This document shows, piece by piece, positions 9,494 through 20,902 of a stretch of DNA of 64,000 nucleotides. The notes beneath the pieces are model-generated. The model saw only the letters and a program-made list of their open reading frames with translations, had not been told where the DNA came from and did no database searches. The position numbers and the translations under genes were made by a program. Every line of letters starts with the position of its first letter. Position 1 is the first letter of the stretch. Origin of the DNA: Geosiphon pyriformis (Eukaryota > Glomeromycota > Glomeromycetes > Archaeosporales > Geosiphonaceae); contig JAAOMT010000523.1 in NCBI GenBank assembly GCA_016748015.1, forward strand, positions 1,443,462 to 1,507,461, given 5' to 3'.

Positions 9494-10651
9494 TTAATTA
9501 ATTAAACCACCTATTTCCCAATAACCATCAAATTCACCTTTTTTAAAAGCGCTCAGGAAGCATCTAAAAGAATAATGAAGATCTCGTGTAAAAGTCCAGT
9601 CTTTGATTCCGGAATATATTCTTCCCAATGTCATTAAACTTTCCCCATTTCCTCCAGCGGCAGACTTTTTATACCAATAGAAAGCTTTCATCAAATCTCG
9701 CTTGCAACCTTTTCCGAATTCATAAGATTCTCCTAATTTATTTTGCCCATCAACGTCATCATTTAAAGCTGATTTCAGATACCAGTAATGAGCCATTTCT
9801 TTATTTTGCTCAATCCCAATTCCTCGACTGTAACAATAGGCAAGATTATATTGACCACATTCATCACCAGCCTGAGCTCCCATTTGATACCAATAAACAG
9901 CCAGGGAATTATCTTCTAGGACGCCAGTGCCGTCTTGATAACAGCATCCTACTGAATTGTAAGCCATACTATTTCCAGCTCGTAGAGATTTTTTAAACCA
10001 ATAAAATGCCGTTTCATAATTTACTTCAACTCCAGTTCCGGCATGATAACAATGTCCCAGATTATATTGACCAGTGGTGAATCCTTGTAGGGCACTCTCG
10101 GTAAACCAATAAACGGCCAATTTTAAATCTTGTTTTATCCCTGTCCCATCTCGATAACATCTACCGAGAAAGTTTTGACTATAGGCATCACCTTCGTTTG
10201 CTAATATCGTATAATATTCAAATGCTTTTTGAAAATTTTTTTCGGTCCCAATTTCATATTCATAACAGAAGCCAACCAAGTTTAATAATTTTGGTGTTTG
10301 TTTTGCTTGTTGATGCAACTCTGCGAAGAATTCTGGGAGTTGAATCTGCATATTTCGATCATTGATCCATTGAATTATTTTTGGTGGTAGTTTTGGAAGA
10401 TAGGTTCCTTGTTCAATCCAATTAAAAAATAATTTAGAAACATCTTCTATCAGAACAGTATTAGGATCAAGTTTGGAGCTCATTTTTGAACCATCTTTAG
10501 TTGGAGCAAGGTAAGATTGATGGTAAGAAACTGGAGTCAAAATTTTTCGTTCCATATCTTGATTATTAGGGGTAGCCGTGTTTGGGATTGGAATCAATTG
10601 GTTTTTGGATGAAATAATCGGAACAGGCTCTCCTAAATCATTTGGGTCCAT
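9494..10651 (-). CDS. SEL1-repeat protein
   Basis: A single exon of 385 codons starting MDPNDLGEPVPI. Residues 1-65 are polar and probably disordered. Residues 68-120 form a helical segment (EDVSKLFFNWIEQG..LPKLPPKIIQWI) often seen ahead of SEL1 arrays in these fungi. From about residue 122 there are seven SEL1-like repeats of roughly 36 residues, with the usual L-G-x-C-Y-x-x-G-x-G and A-x-x-W-Y-x-K-S-A pattern. Examples are LGRCYRDGTGIKQDLKLAVYW, LGHCYHAGTGV and LGESYEFGKGC. SEL1 arrays are alpha-solenoids that bind other proteins, and no catalytic domain is present. It was probably once, or is still, related to the kinase-SEL1 proteins of this lineage, such as the gene at 28650. Its stop codon lies in a TTAA/GAAT microsatellite. 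Confidence 0.92.
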   Translation of the reverse strand: MDPNDLGEPVPIISSKNQLIPIPNTATPNNQDMERKILTPVSYHQSYLAPTKDGSKMSSKLDPNTVLIEDVSKLFFNWIEQGTYLPKLPPKIIQWINDRNMQIQLPEFFAELHQQAKQTPKLLNLVGFCYEYEIGTEKNFQKAFEYYTILANEGDAYSQNFLGRCYRDGTGIKQDLKLAVYWFTESALQGFTTGQYNLGHCYHAGTGVEVNYETAFYWFKKSLRAGNSMAYNSVGCCYQDGTGVLEDNSLAVYWYQMGAQAGDECGQYNLAYCYSRGIGIEQNKEMAHYWYLKSALNDDVDGQNKLGESYEFGKGCKRDLMKAFYWYKKSAAGGNGESLMTLGRIYSGIKDWTFTRDLHYSFRCFLSAFKKGEFDGYWEIGGLIN

Positions 10652-10916
10652 TTTTCATTTTTTGATAAGTCATTAAAAATTAGGGAATGAAAAGAGTGTT
10701 AATATATTTTCCTATTGTTTGTTGTGCAATTATATCATCACAGTATGCTGATCAGTAAATGCAGAGATGGTCTATATTGAAGCTTAAAAAATTTTAATTT
10801 TCAAAGGTCCAAATGATATACCATTATTTAATCTGATTAGTAAATTAAAAAACGAATAAAATTTGTATTCTAAAGGGTTGCAAACACTTTTGATTTTTTT
10901 TATCAACAACAACATC

Positions 10917-10967
<51 letters not shown>

Positions 10968-10989
10968 TATAATAATAATAATAATAATA
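10917..10989. repeat. (AAT)n microsatellite
   Basis: About 73 bases of nearly pure AAT/ATA triplets with one interruption, upstream of the SEL1 gene at 9494-10651. A strand-slippage site likely to be polymorphic. Confidence 0.95.
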
Positions 10990-13386
10990 CTTGTATTTGA
11001 TGTTTAATGAAAAAATTGTCAATATTTAATTTTTTAACATAATCTGTAATTGCAAAAAAATTTTATTTTTAAAAGAGTTTTTTTTATGAATTTATATGTA
11101 ACAGATAAATATGAATCAAATGAAATATTATTGATTTAAATTTAAAACCATTAAAAAGATTATAGATTAGAATCATAATTTTTTATTTTTAGACCAACTT
11201 ATGTTTTTACGTGAATCATTGAATAAAAGTTTTTTTGTAAGATATTTTAAATAATTTATACATTTAATAAATGTATAAGGTTCGAATATTAAGATTTTAC
11301 CTTTTGATCTAAAATCAAACAAGATTAAATTATCTTTTAGGGCAATGATCCGATAATCTTTCCTGTGAGTAACAGGAAAGATTACCAGAATGTTAGAAGA
11401 TAAAGTTACTAAAGATTATAAAGATTTTCCTAAATTAAAAAAATGGGTCAATATGGTTGCACCTATTTATAATAAGTTGGCTGTTATGGAAGCGCAAATT
11501 GATTGATATCAAAAAATTCAAAACTTTATATGATATAGTAGAAAGCAACAGATTATTTTGATCTTTTATAAACTATAGTGAAAAAAATTTCTATTTATCA
11601 AAGTCTCACTCAAAAAACAACAAAAAATCTAGGAAAAAAAATTACCTTTGTTTCCAATGTGGGATAATTGCCTAACGAATGACAATCACTTTAGATAACG
11701 GGGGACGCTTTCCTGAATTGAAATGCCGATTATGTCATCAACTTTTCAGCAAATACAATGTATGTTGCAGATTCGAAATTATCTGATGAAACTAGACAAT
11801 CAAACAAACTAAAAAGTAACAATCAAAGAACCTTCACCTGTTTCTAGCATCGAAAATACCTCCAAAAATTGGATATAAACAAGATAATTAAATACTCGCC
11901 AAGCACATCTTCGAAGAAGTTTGACTTTTGAAAAGAGTGAGGTACATTTTTTTGAAGTTCATTATAATGAAAAACTATTACATCAATTGTAATTTCTTTC
12001 ATTAAACTTCCTAACAGCTTTATCAAACTGTTTCGGAAAATTCGGTGTAGAGATCCTTTGATAATTAGAGTGATACCCAACAAAATGATATCATTAATTG
12101 ATTTCTCTCTATTGATTTAAGAGTGATATAGTAAAGAAAAAAGTTATTATAACTTAATACTTATTGTTTTGTCTTTTCGATGACTTCAATTTTAACTCAT
12201 TTAATTAAAATTAAAAAATTTTTTAGTCTATATTGTTTTTATTTGTAAAGCTTTCTTGAAATTCCCTACATTATAACATGTCTCAAATAATACATAAAAC
12301 CATAGATGCTTATGGGAAAATTTTCAATAATTGGTTAGCCAAATGTCTTATTAATGATAAGGATTATTTTTTAAAAATTTGTTTCTACAAGATTACAATA
12401 ATAAACTCCCTTTTAAACCTAAAAAAATGGGATACAAACAGCATTTATAGCGTTATTTTATCTTCCTTTTAACAACAACAGTGGTTTGATAATCTCCGAT
12501 TTGTGAATATATCAACTGACTGTGGGATTGAGAAGGTGAAAAATAATAATATTCCCAAACAGAAATTTCATATGCTTTGGCAATTATAAATTTTTTCAAT
12601 ATTCTCAAATAGATCCCCAAAAACTTATTTGTATAATATTAGTGATAGTAAACTACTAAATGTCTTTAGCAAATAAAACATAGTCTGAATAAATTTTGCT
12701 CTTGAATTCTACTTGAAATCACGTTTATAATTATTAATTTCATTTGTCAAAATTATAGTTTTACATCAATTTGTTTTAAAAAAAAAAAATTTAAACGTGA
12801 AAAATCGTTTATGATTAAGAAAAAATTTCTCTTTAAAGATATATAACCAGTTTTTTAACAAACATCTTTTTCCAATCTTTGAAGCACTACTAGATGCTAA
12901 TCCAAAAATTTACCGAGCGATAGGCGAAAGTTGGAAGTATCACCATTATGATAAAAAACTAGATGTCAAGAGTCTTCTGGGTGATACTGACTAATCATTC
13001 ATGCATCAAAATTGTGATATCATATTGAGACGCTAAAACTTCACAATTCTTTTCTTAAATTAGCTTCATTAAAACTTGCTTTTTTACTATAAAACTAATT
13101 GATTGTTAAAGATTGTGAAACATGCAAGGCTTTTTTCAACCAGTTTAAAACTTGATGATAAGCTAATAAGTGTAACCCCGAGTTTTTCAGTTTAAAATTT
13201 TTTTAATGAATATTAAAAACTTTAGATAAAACTTTTATTAGAAAAATGAATTGAAAATTTTAAATCTAAGGCTTTGAAAGATAATCAACTGACCAGTTGG
13301 AGAACGATATAAATTTGTGTGCCAAAAATTTATTTTTTTACGTCCCTTTGACCTTTTAAATCAAAAATATAGACAGAATCAATAAA
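10990..13386. other. Intergenic stretch with short open frames of doubtful meaning
   Basis: AT-rich. A 38-codon frame at 11390-11506 (MLEDKVTKDYKDFPKLKKW..) and a 49-residue open stretch near 12846-12993 (FNKHLFPIFEALLDANPKIY, then SWKYHHYDKKLDVKSLLGD) look less random than their surroundings and may be remnants of decayed genes. No family is recognised. The 64-codon frame at 12278-12472 is low in complexity and not called. Confidence 0.35.
11355..11383. repeat. Perfect 11-base hairpin
   Basis: AATCTTTCCTG and its inverse CAGGAAAGATT are separated by 7 bases. It stands alone in intergenic DNA. No adjacent gene explains it as a terminator, and it may be part of a decayed element. Confidence 0.6.
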
Positions 13387-15798
13387 ATGCTTTTGGTGCA
13401 AAAATTTTCTTTTTTTAGTTTACTTCTATTCCTGTATTCTCAATATGATGTCAACTCTATGCCGCTTTTTGAGGAAGATGGATTTGATTCTTATTTTCGA
13501 ATGACCATAATTCATACCAATGATGTTCATTCACGTGTAGACCAAATCAATGAAGCTGCCACAGATTGCACTCCTGAACAATTCGCTAAAAGTCAATGTT
13601 ATGGCGGAACAGCTCGTCATAAAACTGTCATTGATCGATTACGAAGAAGAGGCAAATTCTTTTCTTTGTTGATGGATGGTGGTGATGAGTTTCAAGGTGA
13701 GCGGTTCAAGTGACTCTAACTTCCCATTCAAAATTTATAAAAGTTTCAGCTAATTCTTTATAAATTTGCAATTAATTAAAAAAGGAACCATGTTTTATAC
13801 TTATTACAAGGTAAGGAAAAGTATTTTCACATGATCAACTTTTTGTTCTAGTTTAAAGAAGATCCTTTTACAATATTCTTATCTACCTTAACAAGGGAAA
13901 TGTCACATCTCAAGTGATGGTAAGTTATTACTTGTCGCTTAGATTTTAAATATTCATTTGTATCTTACTAATAATTTTTAATGTTTCCTATAGAATCTCC
14001 TCGGATATAACATAACGGTAAATATTTATATCACTTTCTTTTATTTTTGATCGATTGCTTCTATACGATTGATCTCAATTCTATTTTATATAGGCCATCG
14101 GTAATCATGAATTTGATAACGGTCCTGATGTCTTGGCTGAACATTTTAAACGGCTAAACGCTTATATCGTATGTGCGAATATTGATGCCAGTAAAAATCC
14201 TAACCTCGGACAGTATATAAAACCGTATCATATATTTGAAGAATATGGTATCGCAGTCATTGGATATATTACGAAGGTATCAATCACAATTAGGTTCTCT
14301 ATGAATTATCCGGACTTCAGATATTCACTAAAATTTTCATTTCTTATGAGTTTAGACTGCCGGTGGAATTTCGAATGCTGGTCCAACATTATCTTTCAGT
14401 GATCCTATTCCAATCGTTCAAAAGTACGTTGATGAACTTCACGCCAAGGGCATCAAACGGATATTGACCCTTTCCCACAATGGTTATGATCAAGACAAGA
14501 TACTCGCAGCAAATACGCACGGTGTTGCCGTACATGTTGGTGGGCATAGTCATTCATTTTTGTCGAGTAGAGTCGATGATGCTAATATCGCGGCAGGTCC
14601 TTATCCAACTATTATTAAAAATGCTAAAGGTGAAGATACTTTGATAGTTCAGGTATATTTCATATTTAAATCGAATATTATAAAATTTTATCTGTATCAT
14701 TAAACTATAGTTATTGAATGTTCAATTTTAGGCTTTTTGGTCTGGAAAATATATTGGCCATTTAGATATCGTCTTGGATTCTCAAGGAAAGGTAGTCGCT
14801 TACAGAGGCGAACCTATCCTTATCGATCAATCAATTCCTCAAGATTTATACGTGAAAAAGCTTGTTAGCGCTTGGCGAAAACCTTTTGATGAACACAGCA
14901 AAACCGTAATTGGTGAAGCACAAGATAACTTTGATCAAACTAGATGCCAAAAATTCGAATGTGAGATGGGTAACCTTGTTGCTGATTCTATGTTATGGGC
15001 GAGATCGAAAAATAGCGATGTAGTTGCTGCTTTCATCAATTCTGGTGGTATACGTGCAGGATTGTTAAAAGGAAATGTTACCATTGGAAATACTGTGACC
15101 ATCTTGCCCTTTGGAAACCGTTTAGTTGAAATCAAGCTTTCAGGGCAAAATATTACGGATATGCTTGAGAATGTTGTTGGTAGAAAGGTTAACAAAATTT
15201 CGGGGAAGCCAGTGACAAGCTTCATTCAAGTTTCTGGAATTCAGTTCCAGTATGATTCGTCGAAAGAAATCTATAAAAGAATAGTAATGGTTAAAATCTG
15301 GGATCCTACCCTCAAACAATATACTTTGATTGATCCACTCAAAATATATACAATTGTTACAGTGGATTTTACTGCAAGAACTGGTGATGGGTATGTAATT
15401 TATTTCAAAGAAAAAAATGGCCCACTTCAAAGTTGGTTTATTGTATTTTCTCTAAAATTTATTTTGTTTCTTGCAGCATACTTCCATACCATATTGGAAA
15501 CTTGGTTCGATTCGAGGATGATGCTGTGACGTTGCAACAATTTCTACGGAATAAAACGATTATAAAACCTTATTTGAAGGAGCGAATTAGTGACATTTCG
15601 TCAAAAGTTCAGATCTTTCAAGTTCTATTACCGGGCACCCCATTACATTATGCTTACACGAAAGCAACCAGCCCCATTGATGTGGAACTGCCGTCACCGA
15701 AACATTATAAAAATATTCTCTTTAGCCAAAAATATTCTCAAGTGACTGTTCAGTTTACGAATTTGGTTTCTTTCTTTAAAAATAAAAATTATACATAA
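13387..15798 (+). CDS. Secreted 5'-nucleotidase (metallophosphoesterase plus C-terminal domain)
   Basis: Eight exons: 13387-13696, 13785-13810, 13896-13919, 13994-14017, 14094-14276, 14356-14652, 14732-15390 and 15477-15798. All phases agree and give 614 residues. A signal peptide (LLVQKFSFFSLLLFLYSQYD) comes first. All metal-binding motifs of the family are present: IIHTNDVHSR (D-x-H), LMDGGDEFQG, AIGNHEFDNG, LTLSHNGYD and HVGGHSHSFL. The C-terminal nucleotidase domain has FINSGGIRAG and a TARTGDG turn before GILPYHIGN. Enzymes of this type remove the phosphate from extracellular AMP or other nucleotides, so a role in purine or phosphate scavenging at the cell surface is likely. Exons 2-4 are very short (24-26 bp), which automatic predictors may miss. 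No C-terminal hydrophobic tail for a GPI anchor is seen. The gene looks intact. Confidence 0.95.
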
Positions 15799-16954
15799 TC
15801 AAGAGAGTCTATTACTACTGGGGTTGATTAGAGACCGGTAAGATTTACAAGCGAGACTTCAAGATTTTTTAGATGAAAATATCATTACAAATAGATTTTA
15901 TACAATTTATTGTATAAGATTTTTAAAGAAACTTTTGTCGATTCGTGTATTAGAGCGAATCACAACAAGCGCTAATTTATTTATGCATTAATTTTTTGTT
16001 TTAATATTTCGCGGGATTTCACTCAAAATTCTAGAGCAAAAATAGGTTATTTCTAAAGGATTTTGGGAAATATTATATTTTAACCTAATTTTCAAAATAA
16101 TTCTTAATTGTGGAAAGCTACTGATCACTGATTTTTAAATAATATCATATGAACAATCTTGATTTTTCTTTGACTTTAATTATAACTGTCTTGTTGAAAA
16201 TATTTTTTCATTTTCCTCTGACTTATTATCAAATAGCCACAAAAATATAAACTAATCTTATTCAACTGTAGAAAACGCGTGACATTTAATATATATATAT
16301 ATTTATTTATATTTAAAATGATATTATCAAGTATTTTTCCTCATACACGTACATAAAAAGATGTGATACAAACAGAATCCCTTCAAAGATATTTTTATCT
16401 TAAATATTTCTTAGAAATTACAAAAAAGATTAGTTATTATTATTTTTTAATGCTTTTAAAAATTTTGAAAGTGTAATATATATATATTTTTTTGTAATAC
16501 ATGTTATGTATTGGAAAATATTTGTTTTTTCTCAGGTTGGTTGTTACTCTCTTTTCCAAATAAGAACATAAAACTTTTAAAGCAAAGATTAGACTTTTGA
16601 ATTTTTTTTACTAGCCTATTCTTCACTTCGAAATTTATAGTTTATTATTGGCCCAAAAACTTTAATTTTTTCGAATACCTTTTCATCTTATTAGATTTTT
16701 TGGATATTCAATTTTGAATTTAACTAAAATATTTAATTAAATATTATTATCTATTTTGTTCTCACCCCAATAATTCTAGTATAAAAATTTCAAATCAAAC
16801 ATTTTATTCTAAAATCCAATATCGTGAAAATTCCAACTTCTTTCAGTTCATTTGTCATATCAAATATTTTTAATAAGATACACCATTTCCTTCTGATGTA
16901 CACTTTTTAACATTTCTTCAAACCTTTTATTATTTCACGTCAAGCTCTCTTTAA
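15799..16954. other. AT-rich space between convergent genes
   Basis: Lies between the stops of the nucleotidase (+) and the tetraspan gene (-). It holds short (AT)n runs near 16290 and 16478 and otherwise nothing recognisable. Confidence 0.7.
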
Positions 16955-18000
16955 TCACTTAAGCCTATAAATAACACTCTCAACAAATTCCTTGACAAGA
17001 ATTGCCAATCCAATGGAAAACACTGACCAGAATACACTTAAATAAATCAAATCTGTGGCTACGATTGCAGCATAGCTGAATTGTGTTAAGCCGAGAAAAG
17101 CCAATGAAATACAATATGTTAATAATGAAGCAATTCTGAAAGCTTTTAAAAAGTTTGGCTTTGAGAAATCGGAGGTGAATGGAAGTGTAATTAGCGAAAG
17201 ATAGTCTTCTTTGCCTGAATTGAATTTAGAAGTCAGATAATTACAAATTTAAAAATCAAGAGGATATAGCAAATATTAGGTGACTTTTCAAAAAAAAAAA
17301 AAAAGTAGGCCTACCAAAAAAGACACCGAAAACATGAAATTCCGAAAGTTGCCAAGCATAAAGTTCAAGTGCCGCTCTACTTAAACCAGCACGTGCTAAC
17401 AGATCCAAAAAAAAGAAGAATGCTAGTGCAGGTTGCGTCCATGATGGGAAATCTGAATCGTTTAACTAAATTAAAAAATGATAGGAATTCACACTTTTGT
17501 CAAAATATTACTTCAGATATTTAAAAACTTCCTACAAGCAATTCAAGAAAATGAAAAAAAATACCAACATCAGGGTACGCCAAATTTATCAAAATACAAT
17601 ATCCGATTAAATAATATGCATTAGCTAATGTCCAAAATATCGAATGAAATTCCGAAATAAGTGAACGATCGCCAGAATAAATTTGAACTAAATCAACTGG
17701 AGTTTTTGGAGAAATTGATGAATTTAATATCCCGTCAAAATTTGTACGTTGCTGATAATCTGGGATATTGATTGAGGTATAAGTGTAAGGGTTTGTTATA
17801 GTTGTTGTCGTTGTTTGTGGAGTTTGTGATGATTCGAATAGTGCTTTGGAGTCAGGATTATATGGTGGGGGTGGTTCGGATGGTTGAGAGGTGGTAGTAG
17901 TAGTGTTTTCCATTGAATCTATAAAGGTTTTGGGGACAATGAAAATTTTTGAAGGAATGTGTAAAATTGGAATATTTTCCAAAGACCAATCTATGTTCAA
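16955..18000 (-). CDS. Tetraspan membrane protein with a PPPPY motif
   Basis: Three exons on the minus strand: 17569-18000, 17315-17465 and 16955-17214. Phases fit and give 280 residues. The cytosolic-looking N-terminal half is rich in Thr, Ser and Pro and carries SQPSEPPPPYNPDSK, a PPxY motif of the kind bound by WW domains of Rsp5/Nedd4-type ubiquitin ligases. Four hydrophobic segments follow: FWTLANAYYLIGYCILINLA, PALAFFFFLDLLARAG, IASLLTYCISLAFLGLTQF and YLSVFWSVFSIGLAILV. The first donor site is the less usual GTTGGT, chosen because it keeps the phase with exon 2; a GTATTT alternative three bases downstream gives the wrong frame. I do not recognise the family. The PPxY motif suggests regulated endocytosis or adaptor binding, which is inference. 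Confidence 0.78.
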
Positions 18001-20902
18001 GTAACTGATTTAACAAAACGGTTTTTCTTTTCTGTCAAATGATCTTTTAAAAGAATTTATCAAATATTTATTATTGATTTTAATTGGTTTCTCTTAAATT
18101 AAAATGTTGCACACAAAAAAGTCGTACATCGTGGTTTCAAGTTACCATATGGGAAGTAAAAATGCATAATAAATGTGTACCAATAAATTATCATCGGGGG
18201 TAACTACAAACTGTTCTAAACCTTATGAAGCCCGCAGTGGTGAGATTGTTGATGAAAAATTTTCGGTATGGAATGATCATGTCTTTCCTTTAAATTTGAT
18301 ACATGGCTGGAATTCCAATTCGTTTTCTCTCTGAGTGTGATTTATTAATACCCTTAAATTCTCTGAATTTTTTTGAGGTCATTGTGACATCAATATTAGT
18401 TTGATATATGATTTGATATCATAATTTAACTGAAGATCAAAACTCAACAAAACGTTTCACTCTGAAAATGACCTCATATTTAGAAGAACCTGTTCTATAA
18501 GATCTGCGATGTGTCGAAAAATTCATTATTTTTTTATCCCTAAGATACTTTATGCTCTCGAGCAAATAGATTACATCTTTGACTAGTCTAAACTAATTAA
18601 TTTTCAACTTTGAAATCACGAATCAGAGGTAACGCCCCTTTTTTATAAATTTAGAAAATTAAATTTTATGATTAAATAGCGGCTCCACCTCGTTGAAATG
18701 TGTTTTTTTAATGAAAGGAAATTCTGGCCTGATGAAGTCTTAAAGAAAAAAAATGCTCGCTTCGACATGCTTTCGTTTTATTCACTAACTCATATGTTTG
18801 CTTGATACATAAATGACAGATCAATGGCCAATAAAAAATTTAATTTAAGAAATTCAAGTTTCAATTGGAAATTTGCTATTTTGTACCATCCCAATATTTA
18901 TGAAAATATTTCGAGGGTCGTAAGCTTTTTGTCTTTTGTACTGAGTCGAATCTAACTTTTATGTATTAAAAACTCAATTCACTTAAGATTCTATAGTTGA
19001 ATCTCAATAGAGAAACTAAATTCGAGTGACGCCCATTCTGAATCGGTTAAACTTTCATTTGATGTTATTGCAAAAAAGGACCGCAAAGACATCATGTTTT
19101 TTACAATGCATTACTTTCTGTTTTTTAAAAAAAGAGTGCTTCAAGAGTTTTAATTAATTAACTTATTATGAAACTGAAAATTTTTGCAGAGTAATGGTTT
19201 CACTAACCAGTTATTTAGTAGTGACGTAAAATACCCCACCTCCTATTTGTCTGCATATCAGGCAACCGAGTAACTTGGCGTGTCATCAGACACCTTTGTT
19301 GCCCTTAGGCAAGAAAAAATCACGGCTGTGACATCTCCATCTGCCACTCGTCTCAACGATATCCTTTCCCTTTTCCTGAAGTAGCTTCGCAAAATGCAGC
19401 CCCACCAGCAAGAAGCGTTACCCATATGCCTGTGTTTCTAACCTACAAACTCCTAACTTCAGACGATCGGGACTTAAGGCCTTATCGGAACGAGCAAGTC
19501 GCAAAGTAGTCTCAGAAATGATAATCATCCATCACAACCGTCTCTGCCGCTTTTATTTTTGACCTCCTCCAATTGATATTCTCCCTTCATTCATGATCCT
19601 CTTCAATGAAACCTCTGATGAACAAGAACTTTCCCAAAATATTCTTGCCGCAACACTGTCTTCATCTACAGAATCTAAGGACGGCAAGCAGCTAAATACA
19701 GAAGAGAGCGCAGAACAAGCAAAAAACGCAATACCAAGATCACCACAACGGCAGCATGCAACCAGCGACAAGGTTCAGGAAAAACTTTCAATCGTACGTT
19801 ACTGGTAACACAACCACTTTTAGAAGCAGTTATTGAAACAAAGGATGAGCTTGGCGACATTTGACTTGAATACTATAGTCGAGTGAAATAAAATGCTAAA
19901 GAAGCAAAATGGCATTACAGAAAGAAATGGGGGAAGCCTATGGAGCTTCGGCTATCTAGGGCAAAGAAAAGTCCGCGAAAATAAGAGGATACTGGGGCGG
20001 GACAGGTTAATAGGAACTTTTACTTTATACAGAGATAAAATGGACAACATTATTTTTAACTATCCAGTTTATAACTTTAAATATTTTTGTTTCTGAACAT
20101 TTTCGCGGTTATGGTTCCTCCTTTTTCTGCTTGGGTAAGATCTATTGGACGACTCATGATCGCGGTAAAATCAGAAATTTCCATAATTAAGATATAAGTT
20201 TCGTGATATTCTAATAATCTGTCCCCGCCCAGTAGATCTATCCATGCGGCTTCTATTAATCCTGGCGTTCGCGATTCTATGACTTGACAAAGCAGTCTTA
20301 CATACTACGAAGGATTGTGCGCCTGCAAAGTGAGATCCACAAAAAGGCAATCGTTTATTATCGCGCCGTTTGAGGTGTCAGACATGACTATGCGGAAAAT
20401 GATATGCTGGAGACATTACCATTTATGTCAAGTTCGGATTGCCAAGGGCAAGGAATTAGGGTGTTTTCATCTAAAATGAGGCTCATAATCCAAAAAGTCA
20501 TTGGAGGGTTGGAAATGTACAAAACGCTAGAATTGCCGGCTTGTAATGAAAATGACTTTCAAGGAATCCTCATCCAGGCAATAGTAGTTTTACTTAGCAA
20601 TGCTTAATACTACTATTTATGCCTCAATCCATCTATAATTAATAGTTTCCTATCTAATTTATTCATAATTTAAGATTAGGATCCACAAGTAAAAAAGAGA
20701 ATTCTCGCAAAAAAGCTATCCAAACATGATTTTTTGAAAAATTTTAAACAACACAATAATTTACGAAATTTTATTGGACGATGAAGAGAACATAAATTTT
20801 CGTCAAAATCAATTTATTAATGGATGGCTATTTTTGCTATGTTGGCCCCAGCTTGGAATCCTTGATAAGCGTTTATTTTATCGTTCAAAGTTTGATGGAG
20901 TT
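18001..20902. other. Intergenic; includes a GC-richer block of unknown origin
   Basis: 18001-19190 is AT-rich without a supportable gene. About 19200-20610 is clearly richer in GC. It contains several overlapping short open frames on both strands (for example 19593-19808 and 20404-20607), broken by stops in every frame. This looks like an old repeat or insertion of unknown class. A fragment reading LLVTQPLLEAVIETKDELGD near 19795-19860 appears protein-like, but no family is recognised. 20610-20902 is ordinary AT-rich sequence downstream of the lipase-like gene. Confidence 0.45.

Noticed and set aside
12278-12472. 64-codon frame
   Set aside because: Low-complexity Lys/Asn/Ile composition with nothing to support it.
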